From JBBTRN01 sp038065175 (GTDB lineage Bacteria; Patescibacteriota; Doudnabacteria; UBA920), in contig JBBTRN010000014.1 in the NCBI GenBank assembly GCA_038065175.1, forward strand, positions 1 to 15,472: 15,472 bases of DNA, given 5' to 3'. The position numbers were made by a program, and so were the translations under genes. This document shows, in pieces, positions 6,209 through 13,391 of the stretch; position 1 is the stretch's first letter, and the number at the start of each line of letters is the position of its first letter. The notes beneath the pieces are model-generated. The model did not search any database. It saw only the letters and a list, made by a program, of their open reading frames with translations, and was not told where the DNA came from.

Positions 6209-7006
6209 TTATTTTACCAGAAACACAAAGTCCAAATTAGAAAAATCTATTGGATTTACCACACTAGCTTTCTTGAATAAATCATTCGGGGAAGAAAGCA
6301 ACTCGTCTATTTCGCCGATTAATATGTTTTTCGCGGTTCTGTTATTTAGCCCCGCGGTGACTACCAGCATGCCTTTTTCCAAAGGCTCATCCTGGGATAC
6401 CTGTTCTAAAACCAGTCCGGAATTAAAAGAACCCCGAACAATAGCCAACTGTCCGGTGTGGCTAAGTTTTGCGTCCACGGAAAAACCGGAATTAGAAATT
6501 AACTGGACAGCGCTGAAATTTTCTGCGGCATAAGAAATTTTGCCAATCAGATAACCTTTCGAAACTACCGCCCTGCCCACTTCGGCCCCTTCCTTCGTCC
6601 CGCAGTTTATGCTCATAGTCTCTGCCAAACCGCTAGAACTTCTCCCCATTACAGTACAAGGAACCAAAACAAGCTTGCCGGTTTTAGAAAACTGCAGATC
6701 TTTTCGTAAAGATTCATTCTCTAGACTAAGCTGGTCAAACAAGACCTGGCGGTTCCTTAATTGTAAGAGGTCTTCCTTTAGCACGACATTTTCCCTGGCA
6801 ATTTCCCGCAGATTATATGCATTCGCGAAAAAAGTTTTTATCGGGCGGGCTGCGGATCTAAAAATATAAATAAAAGGCCTGGGTAAATGCAAAACCATGC
6901 GCTGGGTAGGAGCCAGCCATCCACGATAGTAAAAAAATGTTGTGCCAACCGCGAGAACCAGCACCCCAAAAAAAACTCCAAAACTTTTTGTATATATAAA
7001 ACGCAT
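6209..7006 (-). CDS. mreC: rod shape-determining protein MreC
   Basis: A 265-residue MreC. This single-pass membrane protein forms extracytoplasmic filaments that activate PBP2/RodA within the elongasome. Visible parts: a short cytoplasmic start, a transmembrane helix (about 9-28), a predicted coiled coil (about 62-105, rich in Leu and charged residues, for example ENVVLKEDLLQLRNRQVL), and the two-lobed beta domain (about 110-262) with typical strands such as VSKGYLIGKI and VVTAGLNNRTAKNILIG. The length is normal. The ATG at 7006 gives the canonical N-terminus. The gene follows mreB by 64 nt and precedes mreD, the classic order. No Shine-Dalgarno is evident; a word-repeat hairpin fills the spacer in front of it. 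Confidence 0.93.
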   Translation of the reverse strand: MRFIYTKSFGVFFGVLVLAVGTTFFYYRGWLAPTQRMVLHLPRPFIYIFRSAARPIKTFFANAYNLREIARENVVLKEDLLQLRNRQVLFDQLSLENESLRKDLQFSKTGKLVLVPCTVMGRSSSGLAETMSINCGTKEGAEVGRAVVSKGYLIGKISYAAENFSAVQLISNSGFSVDAKLSHTGQLAIVRGSFNSGLVLEQVSQDEPLEKGMLVVTAGLNNRTAKNILIGEIDELLSSPNDLFKKASVVNPIDFSNLDFVFLVK

Positions 7007-7010
7007 AACT

Positions 7011-7072
7011 AGTGATTAGTGACTAGTGACTGGTGGTCAGTACTAATCACTGTCCACTGATCACTAACCACT
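7011..7072. repeat. imperfect inverted word repeat between mreB and mreC
   Basis: Tandem variants of AGTGATT/AGTGACT run for about 30 nt, followed by complementary variants (CACTGATCACTAACCACT), forming an imperfect inverted repeat of about 31 nt per arm. It reaches into the mreB stop codon. The word GTGATTAGTG also occurs at 9532-9541. Confidence 0.6.
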
Positions 7073-8126
7073 ACCTCGGAATTTTCCCGAAATCTAAAGG
7101 TAATAATACATCTTTTAGTATTTCCAAATCCTCAACAACCACCCCTGTCCCCCTAGCCACGCAAGTTAAAGGATCTTCCGCGACCTCAACCGGCATAAGG
7201 GTGGCCTCCGAGAGCAACTTGTCAATATTCCTCAAAAGACTGCCGCCGCCCGCAAAAATAATCCCTTTCTTCATAATATCGCTGGTTAATTCCGGCGGAA
7301 TTTCCTCGACAATCGACTTAACCGCATTGACAATAATTTTTAAAGAAGGCATGAGCGCCTGCCTTATTTCCGCGTCGGAAACCGTTATTTCTTTTGGCAG
7401 GCCAGAAATTAAATCCCTTCCGCGAATTTGCGCAAAAAGGGGCTCCGCTAAAACATAAGCGGAACCTATTTGGATTTTTACTTCCTCGGCCGTCCTTTCG
7501 CCTATTAACAGATTAAAATTATCGCGGGCGTATTGCACTATATTTTCGTTCATTTCATCGCCTGCCACGCGCAGAGATTTGGAAATCACAATCCCGCCCA
7601 GAGAAATTAAAGCAATCTCCGTGGTGCCGCCGCCTATGTCAACAATCATGCTCCCCGTAGGATCCTGTACCGGCAGGCGCGCCCCTATGGCTGCCGCCAT
7701 AGGCTCTTCGATTAAATAGGCTTTGGAAGCGCCGGCGTTAATTGCCGCGTCCACCACTGCCCTTTTTTCAACCTCTGTAACTCCCGAAGGGATGCCGATT
7801 ACCACTCTGGGCCTCCTTAAAAATCCAAAAGCCTGGTTATGGACTTTGTCTATAAAATAGCGGAGCATGGCTTCAGTAATTTCAAAATCGCTGATAACCC
7901 CGTCCACCAAAGGCCTTGTTGCCACTATATGCTGTGGCGTCCGCCCCACCATCCTTTTCGCCTCCGTGCCAATGGCTAAAATCTGCTTAGTGCGCTGGTT
8001 TATGGCCACAACAGAAGGCTCATTAATCAAAATCCCCTTGCCTTTAACGTAAACAAGGGTGTTGGCAGTACCGAGGTCAATGCCAATATCTTTTGAAAAA
8101 CGCTGATAGAGTTTATCGAAAATCAT
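7071..8126 (-). CDS. mreB: rod shape-determining protein MreB
   Basis: A 351-residue actin-like ATPase that forms membrane-bound filaments directing lateral wall synthesis. Actin-fold motifs: phosphate 1 loop DIGIDLGTANTLVY (about 13-26), phosphate 2 loop IVDIGGGTTEIALI (about 160-173), and the adenosine motif IIFAGGGSLLRNI (about 287-299). The length matches the family. The start was set at the ATG at 8126 (MIFDKLYQRFSKDIG). The frame is open upstream only to a TTG at 8144 inside AT-rich repeats, which adds no recognisable sequence. It heads the mreB-C-D-mrdA set. Confidence in the identity is very high. Confidence 0.97.
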   Translation of the reverse strand: MIFDKLYQRFSKDIGIDLGTANTLVYVKGKGILINEPSVVAINQRTKQILAIGTEAKRMVGRTPQHIVATRPLVDGVISDFEITEAMLRYFIDKVHNQAFGFLRRPRVVIGIPSGVTEVEKRAVVDAAINAGASKAYLIEEPMAAAIGARLPVQDPTGSMIVDIGGGTTEIALISLGGIVISKSLRVAGDEMNENIVQYARDNFNLLIGERTAEEVKIQIGSAYVLAEPLFAQIRGRDLISGLPKEITVSDAEIRQALMPSLKIIVNAVKSIVEEIPPELTSDIMKKGIIFAGGGSLLRNIDKLLSEATLMPVEVAEDPLTCVARGTGVVVEDLEILKDVLLPLDFGKIPR

Positions 8127-8160
8127 AAAAAATCCGAATGTCAAATTTCAAATTCCAAAT

Positions 8161-8215
8161 AAATGTCAAATGACTAAAATTTGAAATTAAAACATTAGGA
8201 TTTCATTTGACATTT
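8161..8215. repeat. 13-bp inverted repeat between proS and mreB
   Basis: AAATGTCAAATGA at 8161-8173 is perfectly complementary to TCATTTGACATTT at 8203-8215, with a 29-nt loop. Further ATGTCAAATTTCAAAT-type words flank it (8137-8156, 8210-8234). No U run follows on either strand that would make it a clear terminator. It lies where an mreB promoter would be expected. Confidence 0.65.
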
Positions 8216-8234
8216 GAAATTTGTAATTTGATAT

Positions 8235-9458
8235 TTATTTTAGCAGTTCTGCTAGTTTATTGATTTTTACCAGCTTCGGCTCGCTTTCATTCCTTTTTTT
8301 CACCTCCACACTCTCTTCCTTTAATGTTTTTTCCGATACCACCACGCGATATGGTATACCAATTAAATCTGCGTCCGCGAATTTAACGCCCGGCGAAACG
8401 TCGCGGTCATCATATAATACTTCAACTTTATGATTTAACAAAGTCTGGTAGATTTCGTCAGTCTGTTTTTCCCCGCCCTTAAGCGATAAAAGATGAACCC
8501 TAAAAGGCGAGACTGGCTCGGGCCAGATTATGCCCTTATCATCGCTAAATTTTTCCACTAAAACGCCCATGACCCTGCTCATGCCTATGCCATAACAACC
8601 CATTACAACAGGTTGCTTGGCGCCAGCAGCATCAGTAAACTGTAAATTAAAAGAACCAGGATATTTGTCGCTTAATTTAAAAATATTACCGACTTCCGAT
8701 GACTTTATTTGCTGCCACTGGTTTTTTCCACACCATTTGCAGGATGCGCCTTCTATATAAACATCAATATTTTTTCCTTTACCGCAAGCACTGCAAACAT
8801 AAATAGTATCTTCCCCATTGGCATTTTCCACCTGAAACTCATCGGAGTATTTGCTGAATGTCCCACCGGTCGCCTCTGTAAAAATACTATTTAAACCCAC
8901 TCTTTCGAAAATTTTAGTATAAGCGCCGGCAACAATATCATAATAGCGATCCCTGTCAGCTTCATTGGTATGAAAACTATACAAATCTTTCATCCTAAAT
9001 TCCCTACCCCTTAAAAGTCCGGATTTTGCCCTGGGTTCGTCTCTAAATTTTGTTTGTATTTGATACACTGCCAAAGGTAAATCTTTATAAGACTGGATAA
9101 TGGGCAAGGCCATTGGAACTACGATTTCCTCGTGGCTTGGGCCAAGCGCGTATTCAAAACCGTGCTGCGATTTTATTTTAAACAAAACATCCAAGCCCGT
9201 CCACCTGCCGGTGGCCAACCAGTTTTCCTTTGGGTGGAGACTCGGCATCAGAGCTTCTTGTCCGCCTATTGCATTCATTTCTTCCCTAACTATATTTTCA
9301 ATTTTAGATAAGACCCGAAGCCCCAAAGGCAAAAAACTATACACCCCTGCCATAACTTTTTGCACAAACCCGCCCTGCTCTAAAAGCCGGGCGTTGATGC
9401 TCACGTCATCCGCCGGGGAGGTTTTGCTGGTTTTTAAAAAATATCTTGATTGTCTCAT
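8235..9458 (-). CDS. proS: prolyl-tRNA synthetase, short form without editing domain
   Basis: A 407-residue class II aminoacyl-tRNA synthetase that charges tRNA-Pro with proline in the cytoplasm. Motif 2 is FRDEPRAKSGLLRGREFRMKDLYSFH-like (about 138-163 of this frame) and motif 3 is GCYGIGMSRVMGVL (about 286-299). An anticodon-binding domain fills the C-terminus (about 315-400). Usual bacterial ProS is about 570 residues with a ~180-residue INS editing domain between motifs 2 and 3. Here only a short linker remains, carrying a CSAC/CKWC zinc-ribbon-like pair (about 222-244). The start was set at the ATG at 9458 because the protein then begins MRQS, the classic ProS N-terminus; a GTG at 9467 is in frame upstream. 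It follows rseP by 92 nt. Confidence 0.95.
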   Translation of the reverse strand: MRQSRYFLKTSKTSPADDVSINARLLEQGGFVQKVMAGVYSFLPLGLRVLSKIENIVREEMNAIGGQEALMPSLHPKENWLATGRWTGLDVLFKIKSQHGFEYALGPSHEEIVVPMALPIIQSYKDLPLAVYQIQTKFRDEPRAKSGLLRGREFRMKDLYSFHTNEADRDRYYDIVAGAYTKIFERVGLNSIFTEATGGTFSKYSDEFQVENANGEDTIYVCSACGKGKNIDVYIEGASCKWCGKNQWQQIKSSEVGNIFKLSDKYPGSFNLQFTDAAGAKQPVVMGCYGIGMSRVMGVLVEKFSDDKGIIWPEPVSPFRVHLLSLKGGEKQTDEIYQTLLNHKVEVLYDDRDVSPGVKFADADLIGIPYRVVVSEKTLKEESVEVKKRNESEPKLVKINKLAELLK

Positions 9459-9471
9459 ATTGTCCACAAAT

Positions 9472-9541
9472 CACTAATTACACAAATAAAGACAAATCTT
9501 TATGCGATTATTTGCACGATTTGCAGTATTTGTGATTAGTG
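9472..9541. repeat. inverted word repeat between rseP and proS
   Basis: CACTAAT-TA-CACAAATA (9472-9488) pairs with TATTTGTGATTAGTG (9527-9541), 15 bp with a 2-nt bulge. The loop contains more variants of the same words (ACAAAT, TTTGCA). A small AAAG/CTTT hairpin lies inside. Confidence 0.6.
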
Positions 9542-9550
9542 GAAAATTTG

Positions 9551-10759
9551 TTAATTTCCTATGCCTTTTACATCTTTAATTGTCACCAAGACCATTAAAA
9601 GGATCAAAAACGCAAAGCCCGCGGCATTTACTGCCTGTTCTATTCTAGGATTATTTCGCTTCCTCCGCAACTTTTCTATAATTAGAAAGAAGACTCTTCC
9701 CCCGTCTAGCGCCGGAAACGGAAGTAAATTTAAAATTGCGAGATTTAGGCTCAAAAATGCCGTAAATTGCATTAAAGACGACAATCCCTGCTTTGCTACC
9801 TGGCCGGTTAATTGGGCGATTTTCACGGGTCCGCCGACATTTTCTAAGCCAATCTCGCCCCTTAAAAGGCCAAAAAGCCCGTAGCCGATATTCAGTAATT
9901 GGATCCCCGTGAATTTTACCCCTTTAATAAATGCTAAATGGGCCGGAAAAGAAATTGTTCCTAAATTGGCCAATTCCACGCCAATAAATTTTTCCTGGGT
10001 CTCGGGGTTTGTTTCCGGCGAAACCGCGACAAATAATTCCCGATTCTCCCTTAAAACCTTTACTGTTATTTCACTTGTTTTAGACGTTGAAATGTACTGC
10101 CTGGCCGCGGAATAATCAGCAAGCGGGTTGCCGTCAATTTCTAAAATTACATCGCCCGCCATGAGGCCTGCTATATGGGCAGGTTTTTGCTCAATTGCCT
10201 TTTCTATAATTACCTGGGGATTTTTTAAAATAGCCCCTTTTGGTATTTGGCTGGGCGACTCTATTTTGGCCTGCAAACCAATAATCAACCCAATGGAAAT
10301 AATCACCCAAGCTAAAACTACATTCATGGCAACACCTGCGACCAAAGTAAGAAACCTTGCCCAAAACGGCCGGTTAATAAAAGAACGCGGGTCGCCTTCG
10401 TGTTCGTTATTCTCACCCCAAATTTTCACGAACCCACCCAAAGGAATGGCGTTAATGGAATAGATGGTGGAATCTTCACCCCCACCCACCTCCTCGCCAT
10501 CCGCGGGAGAGGAAAGAGAGGATGTTCCATGTATTATTCCCTCCCCTTGAGGGGGAGGGTTAGGGAGGGGTGATCGATAACCTAAAATAACGCTCCATTT
10601 ACCATCAATCTTCTGAAACCCTATCAACCTCGGCGGGAATCCAAACCCAAACTCCAAAACCCGCATCCCGCTTTTTTTTGCCACGATAAAGTGGCCAAAC
10701 TCGTGCACGAACACAAGGAGGCCAAGGATTACAATAAAAATTAGAATTGTTGTGAGCAT
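9551..10759 (-). CDS. rseP: RseP-type site-2 zinc metalloprotease with in-frame repeat insertion
   Basis: A 402-residue intramembrane metalloprotease (M50B, RseP/RasP family) that cuts membrane substrates such as anti-sigma factors or leftover signal peptides. The first transmembrane helix holds the zinc motif H19-E-F-G-H23. A single PDZ domain lies at about 190-265. The third zinc ligand is D352 in NLLPFPALDGG, and a C-terminal helix follows (about 378-396). Residues about 63-97 are foreign to the family: they are encoded by two GC-rich palindromic repeats and fall between VILGYR and YSINAIPLGGFVKI, just before the membrane-reentrant sheet. Without them the length (about 366) is ordinary. 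The frame is kept, so the protein is probably functional. The ATG at 10759 starts directly at the first helix. Its place between frr and proS is common in bacteria. Confidence 0.93.
   Translation of the reverse strand: MLTTILIFIVILGLLVFVHEFGHFIVAKKSGMRVLEFGFGFPPRLIGFQKIDGKWSVILGYRSPLPNPPPQGEGIIHGTSSLSSPADGEEVGGGEDSTIYSINAIPLGGFVKIWGENNEHEGDPRSFINRPFWARFLTLVAGVAMNVVLAWVIISIGLIIGLQAKIESPSQIPKGAILKNPQVIIEKAIEQKPAHIAGLMAGDVILEIDGNPLADYSAARQYISTSKTSEITVKVLRENRELFVAVSPETNPETQEKFIGVELANLGTISFPAHLAFIKGVKFTGIQLLNIGYGLFGLLRGEIGLENVGGPVKIAQLTGQVAKQGLSSLMQFTAFLSLNLAILNLLPFPALDGGRVFFLIIEKLRRKRNNPRIEQAVNAAGFAFLILLMVLVTIKDVKGIGN
10476..10517 (-). repeat. GC-rich repeat family 2, copy in rseP
   Basis: Read in the rseP sense this copy carries CGGATGGCGAG in a CCTCTCCC...GGTGGGTGGG context and encodes SSPADGEEVGGGED. 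The same 11-nt core, in the same frame, occurs in miaA at about 14996-15040. Confidence 0.7.
10538..10572 (-). repeat. GC-rich repeat family 1, copy in rseP
   Basis: A C-rich arm (CCCCTCCCTAACCCTCCCC in the gene sense) followed by TCAAGGGGAGGG forms a hairpin and encodes PLPNPPPQGEG. A copy of equal length and the same frame lies in the cupredoxin-like gene at 13747-13784. Confidence 0.75.
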
Positions 10760-10764
10760 ATTCG

Positions 10765-10803
10765 TCTTATCTATCCTATTAGACCTATCAGTCCTATTCC
10801 TAT
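10765..10803. repeat. CCTATTAGT 9-nt word repeat upstream of rseP
   Basis: Tandem 9-nt variants CCTATTAGA, CCTATCAGT, CCTATTCCT and relatives end a few bases before the rseP start codon. The same word family occurs before the 45-residue gene (13986-14014) and at the start of miaA (14157-14192). Confidence 0.6.
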
Positions 10804-10839
10804 ATTCCGCCCTTATTACCTTTTTCTCCCATTAATCCC

Positions 10840-10845
10840 TTTATA
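10840..10845 (-). promoter_or_regulatory. possible extended -10 box for rseP
   Basis: On the minus strand TGG directly precedes TATAAA, an extended -10 form, about 80 nt before the rseP start. The -35 region is poor (TCTTGA at 17 nt). A weak candidate. Confidence 0.25.
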
Positions 10846-10851
10846 CCAATT

Positions 10852-10911
10852 TTAAAATTTACTCAAGAACCCCAAAACAACTACCAAAATAATACCACCC
10901 AACACATTCAT
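10852..10911 (-). CDS. possible 19-residue hydrophobic micropeptide
   Basis: A reading frame starts with ATG directly after the frr TAG stop with no gap, and ends in TAA. It would encode a 19-residue peptide, MNVLGGIILVVVLGFLSKF, a near-ideal single transmembrane helix with a basic C-terminal residue. Evidence for: the exact stop-start junction, which favours translational coupling, and the coherent hydrophobic composition. Evidence against: the length is short enough for chance, and GT-rich sequence easily encodes Val, Leu and Gly. No homologue is claimed. It lies in the 152-nt spacer between frr and rseP. Confidence 0.3.
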   Translation of the reverse strand: MNVLGGIILVVVLGFLSKF

Positions 10912-11469
10912 CTAAACCGTCATTACTTCCTTCTCTTTACCCTCCGCATGCTTCTTTATTTCCTCATTATATTTATCGACTTCTTTTTGTAAATCTTCCT
11001 GCCCGCCTTTTAAATCGTCTTTGCTTATTTTCCCGTCCGCCTCCGCGCGCTTTATTTCTTTCATAACACTTTCCCGCACATTGCGAATTCCAATCCGCGC
11101 CTTTTCCGCCATTTGGCCTATTAATTTTACCATTTCCTTCCTGCGCTCTTCGTTTAAAGAAGGCAGATTGATTCTAATAACTTGTCCGTCGTTAGAAGGA
11201 TTAAACCCTAAATTCGCAAGCTGAATGCCTTTTTCTATGGCCTGGATTTGCCCCTTATCCCACGGGCTGATAGTTAAAGTCCGCGCGTCAGAGACGGTTA
11301 TTGATGCCATGTGTTCAAGCGGCATTTTTGAGCCATAACTTTCCACCAGTACCGTATTAAGCAAAGCCGGATTGGCTCTGCCCGTACGCACGCCCGAAAG
11401 CTCGTGCAAATAGTGTTCCATGACTTTTTCGAATTCGGGTTTATGTTGGCTTAAAAGTTGGTCGATCAT
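10912..11469 (-). CDS. frr: ribosome recycling factor
   Basis: A 185-residue RRF, exactly the family length. With EF-G it splits the post-termination ribosome so subunits can be reused. Visible signatures: the N-terminal helix with LHELSGVRTGRANPALL (about 22-38), the domain II beta segment VESYGSKMPLEHMASITVSDARTLTISPWD (about 42-71), the NDGQVIRINLPSLNEERRKEMVK segment (about 92-114), and the long C-terminal helix with ARIGIRNVRESVMKEIKRAEADGKISKDD (about 124-152). The ATG at 11469 matches the canonical start. In many bacteria uppS, cdsA and dxr lie between frr and rseP; here they are absent and rseP follows after 152 nt. The identity is certain. Confidence 0.97.
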   Translation of the reverse strand: MIDQLLSQHKPEFEKVMEHYLHELSGVRTGRANPALLNTVLVESYGSKMPLEHMASITVSDARTLTISPWDKGQIQAIEKGIQLANLGFNPSNDGQVIRINLPSLNEERRKEMVKLIGQMAEKARIGIRNVRESVMKEIKRAEADGKISKDDLKGGQEDLQKEVDKYNEEIKKHAEGKEKEVMTV

Positions 11470-11567
11470 AATTTAATTGACAAAAATGACATAAATGATC
11501 CGCCAAAGGCGGAAACAAAATTATTCTGCATTTATTTTTGTCATTTTTATTATTTTTTTAATTTTTG
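11470..11567. repeat. TGACAAAAAT word-repeat spacer with a TCCGCC/GGCGGA hairpin
   Basis: Variants of TTGACAAAAATGACA lie at one end and the complement (TTTTTGTCATTTTTA, AATTTTTGTCATTG) at the other, around a perfect TCCGCC-AAA-GGCGGA hairpin at 11499-11513. No intrinsic terminator is recognised because no U run follows the hairpin on the minus strand. Confidence 0.55.
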
Positions 11568-12647
11568 TCATTGTTCAACGTAGTTCCCTGCATAGACTAC
11601 CTGCGGCGCTTCGGGGTCAATTAAAATATAGTTCACAAAGCCCGAAGAAGGCACTTCCTGCGTCTGAAAACTTTGTCCGGCATCGGTAGATTTATATACC
11701 ACAGTGCCTACGCTCACAAAAACCAGGTTAGACGATGCACGCGCCACTGCCACAGCTCTCGCGGGCAGCCCTGCATTGTGCTTGCCCGGCAAATTAAGTT
11801 TTTGCCAGCTCGCTCCCTCATTTGTTGTTTTAAATACGCCTTTGCCTGCGGTTAAATATACCAGACCCGGCGAGATTTTGTCCACAAACGCCTGATTAAA
11901 ACTCTGTTCATTCAGGCCGGTAAAATTTTCCAAAAAATTATCCGATTTAGTCAAGCTAAGAGTGAGCTCCGTAAATTCCCCGGCATCTAAATTTGTGGAT
12001 TTAAAAAGCCCCTTGCTCTTTACCAGCACATACACTTGCCCGTTCTGCCAATAAATCCGGTTAATCCGGTCTTCGAAATTTTTTATTAATTTCCAGGTAA
12101 TTCCGCCGTCATTGCTTTTTGCCACACTGCCGGCGCTATTGCCGATTATTACCTGGTTAGGCTGGCTCGGATTCAGCGCCACGCTCCGCACGGAAACCGA
12201 AACAGCGGCTTCGCTGTAAACTTCTTCCCAAGATTTGCCCCCGTCCGTGGTTTTTACCACCCTGCCTTTGTCCGCGAAATATCCGGCCGCATAAATAATA
12301 TTAGAATCAAACGGATGAATGGCAAAATCATAAGTCAAAATTTTGCCTAAAATCCTGGCCCAAGTTCCCCCGCTATCCAAAGATTTATACAAGCCATCGT
12401 TATAGCCGGAAACGAAAACAGTCTGCCTGTTGTTCGGGTCAAAATCCATCTTAGCGACATTCAAAGCGAGGATCGATCCTTCGGCCGCGTCTTTCAAAGC
12501 GTTCGACGCCACCCAGTCTGCCCCGCCGTTCGTGGTTTTGGCTACGCCGGACAGAGACGGCTGCTTAAATGGGTTGCAGGACACGGCAAGAAAAACCAGC
12601 GAGGCCGCGGCAATGAAAATTTTAAATTTTGGGTTGTGATTTTTCAC
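11568..12647 (-). CDS. Asp-box (BNR/Ycf48-like) beta-propeller lipoprotein
   Basis: A 359-residue exported lipoprotein. The N-terminus is basic, followed by a hydrophobic stretch (10-22) and a lipobox ending in C24 (LAVSC). The mature part is a repeat protein with Asp-box motifs of the S/T-x-D/N-x-G-x-x-W type: TTNGGADW (38-45), SLDSGGTW (89-96), TTDGGKSW (about 133), SNDGGITW (about 178), TTNEGASW (about 275) and STDAGQSF (about 323). This is the pattern of BNR/sortilin/Ycf48-like propellers. Such proteins act in binding or assembly, or as glycosidases; no catalytic residues can be named here, so the function is open. The GTG start at 12647 lies 5 nt after the delta'-like gene stop and gives a proper signal peptide. 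Confidence 0.8.
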   Translation of the reverse strand: MKNHNPKFKIFIAAASLVFLAVSCNPFKQPSLSGVAKTTNGGADWVASNALKDAAEGSILALNVAKMDFDPNNRQTVFVSGYNDGLYKSLDSGGTWARILGKILTYDFAIHPFDSNIIYAAGYFADKGRVVKTTDGGKSWEEVYSEAAVSVSVRSVALNPSQPNQVIIGNSAGSVAKSNDGGITWKLIKNFEDRINRIYWQNGQVYVLVKSKGLFKSTNLDAGEFTELTLSLTKSDNFLENFTGLNEQSFNQAFVDKISPGLVYLTAGKGVFKTTNEGASWQKLNLPGKHNAGLPARAVAVARASSNLVFVSVGTVVYKSTDAGQSFQTQEVPSSGFVNYILIDPEAPQVVYAGNYVEQ

Positions 12648-12652
12648 TAATT

Positions 12653-13375
12653 TTATATTTGGAGCATCAAAGCCTGCAGGATTAACTTCTTATTTTTATT
12701 GGTAGCCAAATCTTCGTATGCCTTAAGACCGGCTGCCAAACGGTTATATTTTGAGAGATCTGATTTTAACGCATTCGCGCTCTCATAAACGAAATTTTCA
12801 ACTTCCTGCTTTAGTTCAGAATCCGGCATATCCGCGAAACGGCTTATCCCAAGGAGCCTCTCACTAAGCGGCTTGCCCGCAAAATCCAAAATAGGCCGGC
12901 CGGGGTCTTCCGCGGAAGTCCAGGTCTCTGTCTTTTGCAAAGGCATGCGGTTAAACGCAAAGACCATGCATCTGGAAATAATTGTGGGCGGGACATTTCC
13001 GGTGTTTGCCGTTAAGACAATTACGGTATTTCCCGCCGGTTCCTCCAAGGTTTTTAAAAGCGCGTTGGCCCCCTGAATATTCAAGTTCTCTATGTTTGAA
13101 ATAAAAGCAAACTTTTTTTTGGCCACAAATGGTTTTAAGGCCATCCTGCCAATAAAATCCCTTACGGAATCCGCGCTCGCGTCTTCTTGGCAGTCTAAAA
13201 ACGCAAAATCCGGATGTGAAAATAAATTTTCATTACCAATTACTTTTTTCGCGAATTCCAAAACAAAACTTTTCTTTCCCGCGCCCCTTGGCCCAACAAA
13301 CAAATACGCGTGCGCCAATCGCCCGGTTGTTATTTGTTTTTCTATAATACTTTTTATTCGCAGATTCGTAGCCAT
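12653..13375 (-). CDS. holB: DNA polymerase III delta'-like clamp-loader subunit
   Basis: A 240-residue AAA+ protein of the delta'/DnaX clamp-loader type, which opens the sliding clamp during replication. Visible parts: GRLAHAYLFVGPRGAGKKS with a P-loop at 28-36, FAFISNIENLNIQGANALLKTLEEPA (Walker B/sensor region, Asp partly replaced), and the SRC arginine-finger motif in PPTIISRCMVF. It lacks the four-cysteine zinc site seen in many delta' and DnaX proteins and is shorter than usual (about 310-330), with a reduced C-terminal domain. The ATG at 13375 was chosen. A GTG at 13402 is also in frame and would overlap the upstream gene by 11 nt, but the extra codons are part of a 13-nt direct repeat. 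delta' is preferred over DnaX because of the size. Confidence 0.8.
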   Translation of the reverse strand: MATNLRIKSIIEKQITTGRLAHAYLFVGPRGAGKKSFVLEFAKKVIGNENLFSHPDFAFLDCQEDASADSVRDFIGRMALKPFVAKKKFAFISNIENLNIQGANALLKTLEEPAGNTVIVLTANTGNVPPTIISRCMVFAFNRMPLQKTETWTSAEDPGRPILDFAGKPLSERLLGISRFADMPDSELKQEVENFVYESANALKSDLSKYNRLAAGLKAYEDLATNKNKKLILQALMLQI

Positions 13376-13386
13376 TCGCAGATTCG
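13356..13386. repeat. 13-nt direct repeat at the 5' end of the delta'-like gene
   Basis: ATTCGCAGATTCG occurs at 13356-13368 and again at 13374-13386, separated by 5 nt. It covers the alternative GTG-to-ATG region and the first codons of the gene. It is another short word repeat at a gene boundary. Confidence 0.65.
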
Positions 13387-13391
13387 ATATA

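Noticed and set aside
8127..8144. TTG-initiated extension of mreB
   Set aside because: The six added residues are encoded by AT-rich spacer sequence and are unlike MreB N-termini.
9459..9467. GTG-initiated three-residue extension of proS
   Set aside because: The next ATG gives the canonical MRQS beginning of prolyl-tRNA synthetases; the extra codons lie next to the spacer repeat.
10128..10463. Plus-strand frames of 60-140 codons opposite rseP, mreB, mrdA, frr and proS
   Set aside because: All are antisense shadows of well-recognised genes, with no start signals or family motifs.
11499..11513. Intrinsic terminator between the lipoprotein gene and frr
   Set aside because: The hairpin is perfect but only 6 bp, and neither strand has a U run directly after it.
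11521..11571. A 16-codon Lys-rich frame starting in an ATGA overlap with the lipoprotein stop
   Set aside because: It is made entirely of the TGACAAAAAT word repeat, so the composition and start are explained by the repeat and not by coding.
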